Part shown: piece by piece, positions 1 through 5,599 of the stretch | Layout of the letters: each line of letters starts with the position of its first letter | Position numbering within the stretch: the first letter of the stretch is position 1 | Origin: Muricomes sp. | GTDB lineage: Bacteria; Bacillota; Clostridia; Lachnospirales; Lachnospiraceae | NCBI GenBank assembly: GCA_020024675.1 | Contig: JAHHTM010000074.1 | Coordinates: 1-6,464, forward strand | DNA length: 6,464 bases | Direction of reading: 5' to 3' | The notes under the pieces: generated by a model | Told to the model about the DNA's origin: nothing | The model's database searches: none | Seen by the model: the letters and a program-made list of their open reading frames with translations, nothing else | Translations under genes and position numbers: made by a program

Positions 1-22
1 CACCTTGTGGTATGTATTGCAT
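1..22 (-). CDS. Start of a divergent gene, 5' end only (product unknown)
   Basis: Read on the minus strand, an ATG at 22-20 opens a frame that stays open to the window edge and encodes MQYIPQG. Eight bases upstream sits AGGCGG (plus positions 31-36), a one-mismatch version of the Shine-Dalgarno AGGAGG at normal spacing. Further upstream is a perfect TGn-extended -10 box (56-64) that would give a leader of roughly 26 bases. Promoter, ribosome site and start codon are therefore spaced as expected for a real gene running leftward, divergent from the gene at 226. Only seven complete codons are visible, so the product cannot be named. The alternative is chance: in the plus direction the same bases read as a short tail ending in TAA at 22-24, which could be the end of an upstream rightward gene. 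Confidence 0.45.
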
Positions 23-55
23 AACAACGTCCGCCTATCAAAAAAATCAAAAAAG

Positions 56-64
56 ATTATAACA
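56..64 (-). promoter_or_regulatory. Extended -10 promoter for the divergent leftward gene
   Basis: On the minus strand these bases read TGTTATAAT, a consensus -10 hexamer with the TGn extension. Seventeen bases upstream is TGGATT (plus 79-84), a weak -35 matching 3 of 6 consensus bases, which is tolerable with an extended -10. Initiation near position 49 would leave a short leader before the ATG at 22-20. Confidence 0.5.
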
Positions 65-90
65 AAAATAAAATGAAAAATCCAGTCGAA

Positions 91-106
91 TTTTGTGATT
101 TTGTGA
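91..106. repeat. Tandem 8-base repeat TTTTGTGA x2
   Basis: Two perfect adjacent copies of TTTTGTGA lie upstream of both the leftward -10 (56-64) and the possible rightward -10 (162-167). Such a position would suit a regulator site, but two 8-base copies in AT-rich DNA can also arise by replication slippage. No known operator is recognised. Confidence 0.4.
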
Positions 107-138
107 TGGTAAAGGCGAAACTTGTTGAACGATTTATG

Positions 139-157
139 AGGAAATCATAGGAAACAT
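139..157. repeat. Imperfect tandem repeat AGGAAATCAT / AGGAAACAT
   Basis: AGGAAATCAT (139-148) is followed directly by AGGAAACAT (149-157), the same unit with one base missing. The pair fills the space where a -35 would be expected for the -10 at 162-167, so an activator site replacing a missing -35 is possible. It may equally be chance in AT-rich sequence. Confidence 0.3.
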
Positions 158-161
158 AAGT

Positions 162-167
162 TATAAT
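162..167 (+). promoter_or_regulatory. Possible -10 box for the membrane-protein gene at 226
   Basis: TATAAT matches the -10 consensus exactly and lies 58 bases before the ATG at 226. No good -35 exists at 16-18 bases (AGGAAA at 139-144 is poor) and there is no TGn extension. The promoter is therefore either weak, activator dependent, or not the true one. Confidence 0.35.
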
Positions 168-225
168 AAGCCACATAGACAAGTACATAAAAAGAAAATG
201 TCACAAGGAAAGAGGAGGAATTATT

Positions 226-984
226 ATGCTAAACAATGTAGCAGCCAACACAAATGTACTGTTTTATCTTATGATAACAACAGGATTTTTGGGGGTACTG
301 GCAAAGATTGTAAATCAGATTATTCTTTCACAAATGATAAAAGGTGCAAGAGACATTTCAAAAACAAATCAGAAACTTATCAAATTAATTCGTTCAAAAC
401 ACGAGCATGCCTGTATGGTACATGAAAAGGTGGAGAATCCAAAAGCATTCGTGGAAAAATATTTTTGTGAGTACCGTCCGTTTTTATTCCGCTTACATAC
501 ATGGCAGCATTTGGAAGGACAAACTGTATGGTTTACAGCTATATTAGCTGTATTTGGTGCAATAGCACATTTTATGGAACACGGATTCTGTGAGGGGGTT
601 TATCAATATCTGGCATTAGGTGCAGCTCAGATGATAGCTTTGGTTATGATCAGCAGACTTTCGGATGAAGAATATAAACTCAAAGTTGTAAAAAATTATG
701 TTATAGACTACATTGAGAATACATGTGCAAGAAGAAACAAAAATGCAAGACAGACTGATGAAATAGATATTATACAGCCGGGAGTTGTAAAAGCATGTAA
801 AACCGAAAAACAGCCAGAGCCAGAGCTTTCAATTAATATAGAAGGAAGACCAAGAAAAGCAGAACGAGGAGAAATTTTTGAACAGACTTTTTCTGATGCA
901 GGAAGATCTCAAAGAGAATTGCAGGAAGAAACAAAACTAAAAGAAGAAACCATACGCCATATATTAGAAGAGTTTTTAGCTTGA
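226..984 (+). CDS. Unrecognised membrane protein with three predicted helices and a long charged tail
   Basis: A 252-residue protein that I do not recognise. The start is set by AGGAGG at 213-218, seven bases before the ATG. By hydrophobicity there are three membrane segments at about residues 10-34, 100-117 and 125-144. The first loop (35-99) is rich in Lys, Arg and His, while the short turn between helices 2 and 3 (118-124) is acidic. By the positive-inside rule this gives an outside N-terminus, an inside loop and an inside tail. From residue 165 on, the sequence is polar and probably a flexible linker, ending in a charged amphipathic helix (about 228-252, ending EEFLA). One long cytoplasmic loop followed by a close helix pair recalls the ExbB/TolQ/MotA layout, but I see no family motif, so this is only a shape resemblance. 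It precedes pgi by 62 bases without a visible terminator, so some read-through into pgi is possible. Confidence 0.85.
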   Translation: MLNNVAANTNVLFYLMITTGFLGVLAKIVNQIILSQMIKGARDISKTNQKLIKLIRSKHEHACMVHEKVENPKAFVEKYFCEYRPFLFRLHTWQHLEGQTVWFTAILAVFGAIAHFMEHGFCEGVYQYLALGAAQMIALVMISRLSDEEYKLKVVKNYVIDYIENTCARRNKNARQTDEIDIIQPGVVKACKTEKQPEPELSINIEGRPRKAERGEIFEQTFSDAGRSQRELQEETKLKEETIRHILEEFLA

Positions 985-1009
985 TAAAAAGTACTATGTT
1001 TGATAAAAT
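981..1009 (+). promoter_or_regulatory. pgi promoter overlapping the upstream stop codon
   Basis: TTGATA (981-986, 5 of 6 consensus -35 bases) is separated by exactly 17 bases from TAAAAT (1004-1009, 5 of 6 consensus -10 bases), and TGA immediately before the -10 supplies a TGn extension. The -35 contains the TGA stop of the preceding gene (982-984). Transcription would start near 1016, giving a leader of about 30 bases to the pgi ATG. Confidence 0.68.
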
Positions 1010-1046
1010 TAGTTCGAAGAACAGCTTTAGAAAGGAAGGGTAAAGA

Positions 1047-2396
1047 ATGGAAAATAAAGTTTCATTTGATTATTCAAAAGCAACAGGTTTTATTCAGGAA
1101 CATGAAATGGATTATATGAGTGAACTGGTAGTTCAGGCGAAGGAAAAACTGGTTTCTAAGACAGGAGCAGGGAATGATTTCCTTGGATGGATTGATCTTC
1201 CGGTTGATTATGACAAAGAAGAGTTTGTACGCATAGAGAAAGCAGCAGATAAGATTCGCAGAGATTCTGAAGTCCTTCTTGTTATCGGTATTGGTGGATC
1301 ATACCTTGGAGCAAGAGCAGCAATCGAGTTCCTGGGACATTCGTTTGCCAATGTTGTTTCTAAAGACGTAAGAAAAGCTCCAGAAATTTATTTTGTAGGA
1401 AATAGCATCAGTAGTAAGTATATCAAAGATTTGATGGATGTAGTGGGCGACAGAGACTTTTCTATCAATATGATTTCAAAATCAGGTACAACTACAGAAC
1501 CTGCGATCGCATTCCGTGTATTTAAGGAAATTCTGGAGAAAAAGTACGGAAAAGAAGAAGCAGCAAAGAGAATTTATGCTACAACAGATAAAGCAAGAGG
1601 AGCACTTAAAAATCTTGCAACAGAAGAAGGATATGAAACATTCGTTGTTCCAGATGATGTTGGTGGTCGTTTCTCTGTTTTAACAGCAGTAGGACTTCTT
1701 CCTATCGCAGTAAGTGGAGCAGATATCAAAAAACTTATGGAAGGTGCTGCATCAGCAAGAAAAGAAGCACTGGAAAATGATTTTGCAGAAAACTCAGCTT
1801 TACAGTATGCAGCAGCACGTAACATTCTTCTTCGTAAAGGAAAGGCTATTGAGATTGTAGCAAACTATGAGCCAAGCCTTCATTATGTTTCAGAGTGGTG
1901 GAAACAGTTATACGGAGAAAGTGAAGGAAAAGATCAAAAAGGTATTTTCCCGGCATCTGTAGATCTTACAACAGATTTGCATTCAATGGGACAGTTTATT
2001 CAGGATGGAAATCGTATCTTATTTGAAACAGTTCTTAATGTAGAACAGTCTGCAGAAGAACTTATCATTAATGAAGAACCTGTAGATCTTGATGGTCTTA
2101 ATTATCTGTCTGGTAAGACAGTAGATTTTATCAATAAGAGTGCTATGAATGGAACAATTCTTGCACACACAGATGGTAACGTACCAAATCTTATGGTTAA
2201 AATTCCAGAGCAGAATGAATACTATCTTGGACAATTATTCTATTTCTTTGAATTTGCATGTGGTATCAGTGGATATTTACTTGGTGTAAATCCATTTAAT
2301 CAGCCAGGTGTGGAAAGCTATAAGAGAAATATGTTTGCACTTCTTGGAAAGCCAGGATATGAGGAAGAAAGAGAAGCTTTATTAAAGAGATTATAA
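1047..2396 (+). CDS. pgi: Glucose-6-phosphate isomerase
   Basis: A cytosolic enzyme interconverting glucose 6-phosphate and fructose 6-phosphate in glycolysis and gluconeogenesis. Its 449 residues match the short bacillus/clostridium form (about 450) rather than the 550-residue E. coli form. Visible motifs in order are GIGGSYLGAR (81-90), the sugar-phosphate-binding SKSGTTTEP (144-152), the family signature DVGGRFSVLTAVGLLP (204-219), GESEGK (290-295, with Glu291 as the expected catalytic base), DLHSMGQ (310-316, with His312 expected in ring opening) and the second signature ending NQPGVESYK (418-426, with Lys426). All expected catalytic residues appear present and the gene is intact. The start follows a GGAAGG-type ribosome site at about 1034-1039. 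It has its own promoter (981-1009) and a terminator 20 bases after the stop, so it is probably mainly monocistronic. Confidence 0.97.
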   Translation: MENKVSFDYSKATGFIQEHEMDYMSELVVQAKEKLVSKTGAGNDFLGWIDLPVDYDKEEFVRIEKAADKIRRDSEVLLVIGIGGSYLGARAAIEFLGHSFANVVSKDVRKAPEIYFVGNSISSKYIKDLMDVVGDRDFSINMISKSGTTTEPAIAFRVFKEILEKKYGKEEAAKRIYATTDKARGALKNLATEEGYETFVVPDDVGGRFSVLTAVGLLPIAVSGADIKKLMEGAASARKEALENDFAENSALQYAAARNILLRKGKAIEIVANYEPSLHYVSEWWKQLYGESEGKDQKGIFPASVDLTTDLHSMGQFIQDGNRILFETVLNVEQSAEELIINEEPVDLDGLNYLSGKTVDFINKSAMNGTILAHTDGNVPNLMVKIPEQNEYYLGQLFYFFEFACGISGYLLGVNPFNQPGVESYKRNMFALLGKPGYEEEREALLKRL

Positions 2397-2412
2397 TTAC
2401 ATCAAATTGTAG

Positions 2413-2448
2413 AAAGACAGGAGTCAGAAATGGCTCCTGTTTTTCTTT
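2413..2448 (+). terminator. Rho-independent terminator of pgi
   Basis: Arms ACAGGAGTC (2417-2425) and GGCTCCTGT (2432-2440) pair over 9 bases with one G-T wobble around a 6-base loop, and the U-rich tail TTTTCTTT (2441-2448) follows. The flanking A-rich bases at 2413-2416 can pair with the start of the T tract. It lies 16-20 bases after the pgi stop. Confidence 0.9.
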
Positions 2449-2493
2449 GAAAAACATTGCTGAAAATGTAAAATACTGTAGAAAAAAAGGGTT

Positions 2494-2522
2494 TTTACTT
2501 GCCTGATGAGAAAAATTATAGT
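2494..2522 (+). promoter_or_regulatory. Promoter of the FHA-protein gene
   Basis: TTTACT (2494-2499, 4 of 6 for -35) and TATAGT (2517-2522, 5 of 6 for -10) are separated by 17 bases. Initiation near 2529 gives a leader of about 22 bases to the ATG at 2551. It also places an in-frame upstream ATG at 2506 outside the transcript, which supports the later start. An overlapping alternative is TTGCCT (2499-2504) with TAATAT (2522-2527). Confidence 0.55.
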
Positions 2523-2550
2523 AATATCAATTCGAGAAGGAGTGAAAAAA

Positions 2551-3126
2551 ATGTTATATTGGATAGTTTTAGTAGTCCTGCTTGTATTGATCATAGTTAC
2601 TACGATACTTACGATTGTATCTATTGTAAAAGAGCGTAAAGAATACAAAAAAGAAAGAGAAGAAGATAAAGTTCGTAATGAGCGCCCTATAAAGAAAAGT
2701 AGATCACGGGAGCCGGAAAGAAAAGTACAGGAAGTCCCGTCAGAGTCAAGAAGACGTCCGAGAGATGAGGAAAAGGCCAAATCAGAAGGAAAAAGACCAA
2801 GAAGATGGAAAATCATTTTTGAAAACCTTGCTACGGGAGATACACATAATTTTATTTTTACAGAATCAATCGGTATTGGACGTACTACACAGGACGCAGC
2901 ATTTGAAAAATTTCTATCACTTTCATATGATAAGAAAATTTCAAAAGTTCATTGTTCTATTGAGTGTGAGGACAACAGTCTTTATTTAAGAGACGAAGGC
3001 TCTAAAAACCATACATATTTAAACGGAAAAAGAGTGCAAAGACCTATACTGATTCAGAAAGAAGATATTATTTCTATTGGTGAGACAGATTTGGAAATTG
3101 TAAAGATTTTACGTGAAGCAAAATAA
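2551..3126 (+). CDS. Membrane-anchored FHA-domain protein
   Basis: A 191-residue protein with a hydrophobic N-terminal helix (about residues 3-26), a highly charged Lys/Arg/Glu-rich linker (27-85), and a C-terminal forkhead-associated domain (about 86-188). The domain shows IGIGR (107-111), SKVHCSIE (131-138, corresponding to the usual S-R-x-H core with Lys for Arg) and DEGSKNHTYLNGKRV (148-162, corresponding to the usual DxGSxNGTxxNG strand). FHA domains bind phosphothreonine peptides, so this is probably a cytoplasm-facing receptor for a phosphorylated partner at the membrane. The partner is not visible, and no Ser/Thr kinase or phosphatase is in the window. The start at 2551 is chosen over the in-frame ATG at 2506 because AAGGAG (2537-2542) sits eight bases before it and the hydrophobic helix then starts directly at the N-terminus. 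It is flanked by terminators on both sides, so it is a single-gene unit. Confidence 0.88.
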   Translation: MLYWIVLVVLLVLIIVTTILTIVSIVKERKEYKKEREEDKVRNERPIKKSRSREPERKVQEVPSESRRRPRDEEKAKSEGKRPRRWKIIFENLATGDTHNFIFTESIGIGRTTQDAAFEKFLSLSYDKKISKVHCSIECEDNSLYLRDEGSKNHTYLNGKRVQRPILIQKEDIISIGETDLEIVKILREAK

Positions 3127-3130
3127 TTAA

Positions 3131-3176
3131 GAGAAAACTCTCTCACACAAGGCTGTGTGAGGGAGTTTTCTTATTT
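3131..3176 (+). terminator. Strong hairpin terminator after the FHA gene
   Basis: A 17-base arm (3133-3149) pairs with 3154-3170 with only one wobble, closed by the 4-base loop AGGC. The T-rich TTATTT (3171-3176) follows. The hairpin begins five bases after the FHA stop codon. The left arm begins with an A-rich stretch, so the hairpin could also act on leftward transcripts. Confidence 0.92.
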
Positions 3177-3202
3177 ACAGATACTTTTTATCATGCTAAA
3201 AT
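3174..3202 (+). promoter_or_regulatory. Promoter of the hydratase gene
   Basis: TTTACA (3174-3179, 5 of 6) and TAAAAT (3197-3202, 5 of 6) are spaced by 17 bases, with TGC before the -10 as a TGn extension. The -35 overlaps the T-rich tail of the preceding terminator. Initiation near 3209 lies downstream of the in-frame ATG at 3201, which rules that codon out as the start. Confidence 0.68.
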
Positions 3203-3231
3203 GATAAACAACGATAGTGAAAGAAAAAAGC

Positions 3232-3237
3232 AGGAGG
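3232..3237 (+). promoter_or_regulatory. Ribosome binding site that fixes the hydratase start
   Basis: A perfect AGGAGG lies five bases before the ATG at 3243. The alternative in-frame ATG at 3201 has no comparable site and falls before the predicted transcription start, so translation begins at 3243. Confidence 0.85.
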
Positions 3238-3242
3238 CGTTT

Positions 3243-5510
3243 ATGATAAAATTATTTGAAAATGGCGTTTATCTTTTAAACGGCACAGAAATTGTTGAAG
3301 ATAAAGGAAATGTTCAGGTTCCAATTACAAAAAAAGAAGCGGCAGAAAATACCATTGCTTATGGTATTTTAAAAGCACATAATACATCAAATGACATGGA
3401 CCGTTTACAAATTAAATTTGATAAGCTGACATCCCATGATATTACATTTGTAGGTATTATCCAGACAGCAAGAGCTTCAGGTCTTGAGAAATTTCCGATT
3501 CCGTATGTTCTTACAAATTGTCATAACAGCCTTTGTGCAGTAGGTGGTACGATCAATGAAGATGACCATATGTTTGGACTTACATGTGCAAAGAAATATG
3601 GCGGAGTATATGTTCCACCTCATCAGGCAGTTATTCATCAGTATGCAAGAGAGATGCTTGCAGCTGGTGGAGCAATGATTCTTGGATCAGATAGTCATAC
3701 TCGTTATGGTGCATTAGGTACGATGGCTATGGGAGAAGGTGGACCAGAACTTGTAAAACAGCTTCTGAATAAAACTTATGATATTAAAAGACCAGAAGTT
3801 ATTGCGATTTATTTAGATGGAGAGCCGGCAAAAGGAGTAGGACCACAGGACGTTGCACTTGCCATTATTGGAGCTACTTTTGGCAATGGATACGTTAATA
3901 ATAAAGTAATGGAGTTTGTCGGACCAGGTGTTGAAAAATTAAGTGCAGATTTCCGTATCGGCATTGATGTTATGACAACAGAGACTACATGTCTTAGCTC
4001 TATTTGGAAGACAGATGACAAGATTCGTGAATTTTATCAAATCCATGGAAGAGAAAATGATTATAAAGAATTAAATCCTGGTGCAGTTACATATTATGAT
4101 GGTATGGTTTATGTAAATTTAAGTGAAATTAAGCCAATGATTGCTATGCCATTTCATCCAAGCAATGTATATACAATTGATGAATTAAATGCAAACCTGA
4201 AAGACATTTTGCATGATGTAGAGAAGAAAGCACTTGTAAGTCTTGATGGAGCTGTGGAGTATTCTCTTCAGGATAAGATAAAAAATGGTAAATTCTATGT
4301 AGAACAGGGAATCATAGCAGGATGTGCCGGTGGTGGATTTGAAAATATCTGCGCTGCAGCTGATATTATGCGTGGAAGAAATATCGGAAATGATACATTT
4401 ACATTCAGTGTTTATCCGGCAAGTACACCTATTTATCTTGAACTTGTAAAAAATGGTGCAGTTGCAGACCTTATGGCAGCCGGAACTGTTGTTAAGACAG
4501 CATTTTGTGGCCCATGTTTTGGAGCAGGAGATACCCCTGCTAATAATGAATTTTCAATCAGACATACTACAAGAAACTTCCCGAACAGAGAAGGTTCAAA
4601 ACTACAGAGCGGACAGATTTCTTCCGTTGCTCTTATGGATGCTCGTTCTATTGCAGCCACAGCAGCAAATAAAGGATATCTTACATCAGCAACAGATCTG
4701 GATGTGGAATATACAGGACAGAAATATTTCTTTGATAAGAATATTTATGAAAATCGTGTATTTGACAGTAAGGGAGTGGCGGATTCAGATGTTGAAATTA
4801 AATTTGGACCAAATATTAAAGACTGGCCAGCCATGCCTGCACTTCCAGAAAACCTTCTTCTTAAGATTGTTTCTGAAATCCATGATCCGGTTACAACAAC
4901 AGACGAGTTAATTCCTTCAGGAGAGACTTCTTCTTATAGATCCAATCCACTTGGACTTGCAGAGTTTGCATTATCAAGAAAAGATCCAGAATACGTTTCT
5001 CGCGCGAAGGAAGTGAAAAAAGCACAGGATGCAAGAGGAGAAAATGAGTGCCCGATGCATGCTTTAAAGGAACTCACACCGGTTGTAAACAAGATCTGGG
5101 ATGTATATCCAAAAGTAACAATAGAAAATATGGGAATCGGAAGTACAATTTTTGCAGTGAAACCAGGAGATGGTTCTGCACGTGAGCAGGCAGCTTCCTG
5201 CCAGAAGGTTCTTGGGGGATGGGCTAATATTGCCAATGAGTATGCCACAAAACGTTATCGTTCAAATCTCATTAACTGGGGTATGCTTCCACTCCTTACA
5301 GAAGAAGATCATGAACATCTTCCATACAAAAATGGTGATTACATCTTTATTCCAGATGTAAAGAAAGCAATTGAAGAAAAATGGGAAGTAATCCCAGCTT
5401 ATGTTGTAAGAGATGAGCTTGAGAAAGTAGAATTTAGATTAGGTGATCTTACAGATGCAGAAAGAGAGATCATCTTAAAAGGATGTCTCATTAATTACTA
5501 CAGAGGATAA
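3243..5510 (+). CDS. Aconitase-superfamily hydratase (probable aconitate hydratase)
   Basis: A 755-residue iron-sulfur (de)hydratase of the aconitase superfamily, probably citrate/isocitrate isomerisation in the cytosol; the substrate is inferred. Length and domain order follow mitochondrial-type aconitase: catalytic domains first, swivel domain last (about 600-755). Three candidate ligands of the 4Fe-4S cluster are Cys361 (AGCAGGG) and Cys422/Cys425 (FCGPC). Other active-site motifs are DSHTR (150-154), TTRNFPNRE (442-450, with Arg444 and Arg449) and GDGSAREQAA (642-651, with Ser645 as the expected catalytic base and Arg647 as substrate binder). Oddities: the usual Cys-Thr-Asn after the first cysteine is Cys-Ala-Gly, and DSHTR and TRNFPNR resemble AcnB more than AcnA. 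It could therefore act on a related hydroxy acid, as suspected for uncharacterised members such as YbhJ. No citrate synthase or isocitrate dehydrogenase is adjacent; it is a single-gene unit with its own promoter and terminator. Confidence 0.92.
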   Translation: MIKLFENGVYLLNGTEIVEDKGNVQVPITKKEAAENTIAYGILKAHNTSNDMDRLQIKFDKLTSHDITFVGIIQTARASGLEKFPIPYVLTNCHNSLCAVGGTINEDDHMFGLTCAKKYGGVYVPPHQAVIHQYAREMLAAGGAMILGSDSHTRYGALGTMAMGEGGPELVKQLLNKTYDIKRPEVIAIYLDGEPAKGVGPQDVALAIIGATFGNGYVNNKVMEFVGPGVEKLSADFRIGIDVMTTETTCLSSIWKTDDKIREFYQIHGRENDYKELNPGAVTYYDGMVYVNLSEIKPMIAMPFHPSNVYTIDELNANLKDILHDVEKKALVSLDGAVEYSLQDKIKNGKFYVEQGIIAGCAGGGFENICAAADIMRGRNIGNDTFTFSVYPASTPIYLELVKNGAVADLMAAGTVVKTAFCGPCFGAGDTPANNEFSIRHTTRNFPNREGSKLQSGQISSVALMDARSIAATAANKGYLTSATDLDVEYTGQKYFFDKNIYENRVFDSKGVADSDVEIKFGPNIKDWPAMPALPENLLLKIVSEIHDPVTTTDELIPSGETSSYRSNPLGLAEFALSRKDPEYVSRAKEVKKAQDARGENECPMHALKELTPVVNKIWDVYPKVTIENMGIGSTIFAVKPGDGSAREQAASCQKVLGGWANIANEYATKRYRSNLINWGMLPLLTEEDHEHLPYKNGDYIFIPDVKKAIEEKWEVIPAYVVRDELEKVEFRLGDLTDAEREIILKGCLINYYRG

Positions 5511-5511
5511 T

Positions 5512-5558
5512 AAAAAACAGGGAAGAAATTCAAAGTTATGGAATTCTTCCCTGTTTTT
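5512..5558 (+). terminator. Rho-independent terminator of the hydratase gene
   Basis: ACAGGGAAGAAATTC (5517-5531) pairs with GAATTCTTCCCTGT (5541-5554) with a single bulged A. An A run precedes it (5512-5517) and a T run follows (5554-5558). The A and T runs can extend the stem, so the structure could work in both directions. Confidence 0.9.
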
Positions 5559-5559
5559 A

Positions 5560-5568
5560 TGTTATAAT
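5560..5568 (+). promoter_or_regulatory. Extended -10 promoter of tatD-rsmA
   Basis: TGTTATAAT is a perfect TGn-extended -10, starting two bases after the terminator T run. The -35 region falls inside the right half of the terminator hairpin, where only a weak match exists (TGGAAT at 5539-5544, 18-base spacer). Initiation near 5575 would give a leader of about 25 bases to the tatD ATG. Confidence 0.62.
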
Positions 5569-5599
5569 GAGTCGATATTCGTGAAGGGAATTATTAAAA

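Noticed and set aside
198..425. Open frame of 75 codons starting before the membrane protein
   Set aside because: It overlaps the 252-residue protein in another frame, its ATG lacks a ribosome site, and the composition is not protein-like; the AGGAGG at 213-218 serves the ATG at 226.
985..1046. Possible riboswitch or leader structure before pgi
   Set aside because: The gap is only 62 bases, the predicted leader is about 30 bases, and no hairpin or aptamer-like conserved motif is seen.
2506..2550. Upstream ATG extending the FHA protein by 15 residues
   Set aside because: It lies before the predicted transcript start, has no ribosome site, and would put a charged segment ahead of the membrane helix; the ATG at 2551 has AAGGAG eight bases upstream.
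2424..2816. Minus-strand open frame of 130 codons
   Set aside because: It crosses the pgi terminator, the FHA promoter and the start of the FHA gene; the peptide is the antisense of a Lys/Glu-rich segment and has no ribosome site of note.
3201..3242. Upstream ATG extending the hydratase by 14 residues
   Set aside because: Its A and T form the end of the likely -10 box, and AGGAGG directly precedes the ATG at 3243.
4453..4911. Plus-strand open frame of 152 codons inside the hydratase
   Set aside because: It is out of frame within a gene with intact aconitase motifs on both sides; the Gln/Leu-rich peptide is a frame artefact.
4934..5248. Minus-strand open frame of 104 codons
   Set aside because: It lies wholly inside the hydratase coding region, with no independent start signals.
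2417..5554. Shared ACAGG/CCTGT hairpin cores after pgi and after the hydratase as a possible dispersed repeat element
   Set aside because: Only the stem ends match, the inner arms and loops differ, and each is explained as an ordinary intrinsic terminator.
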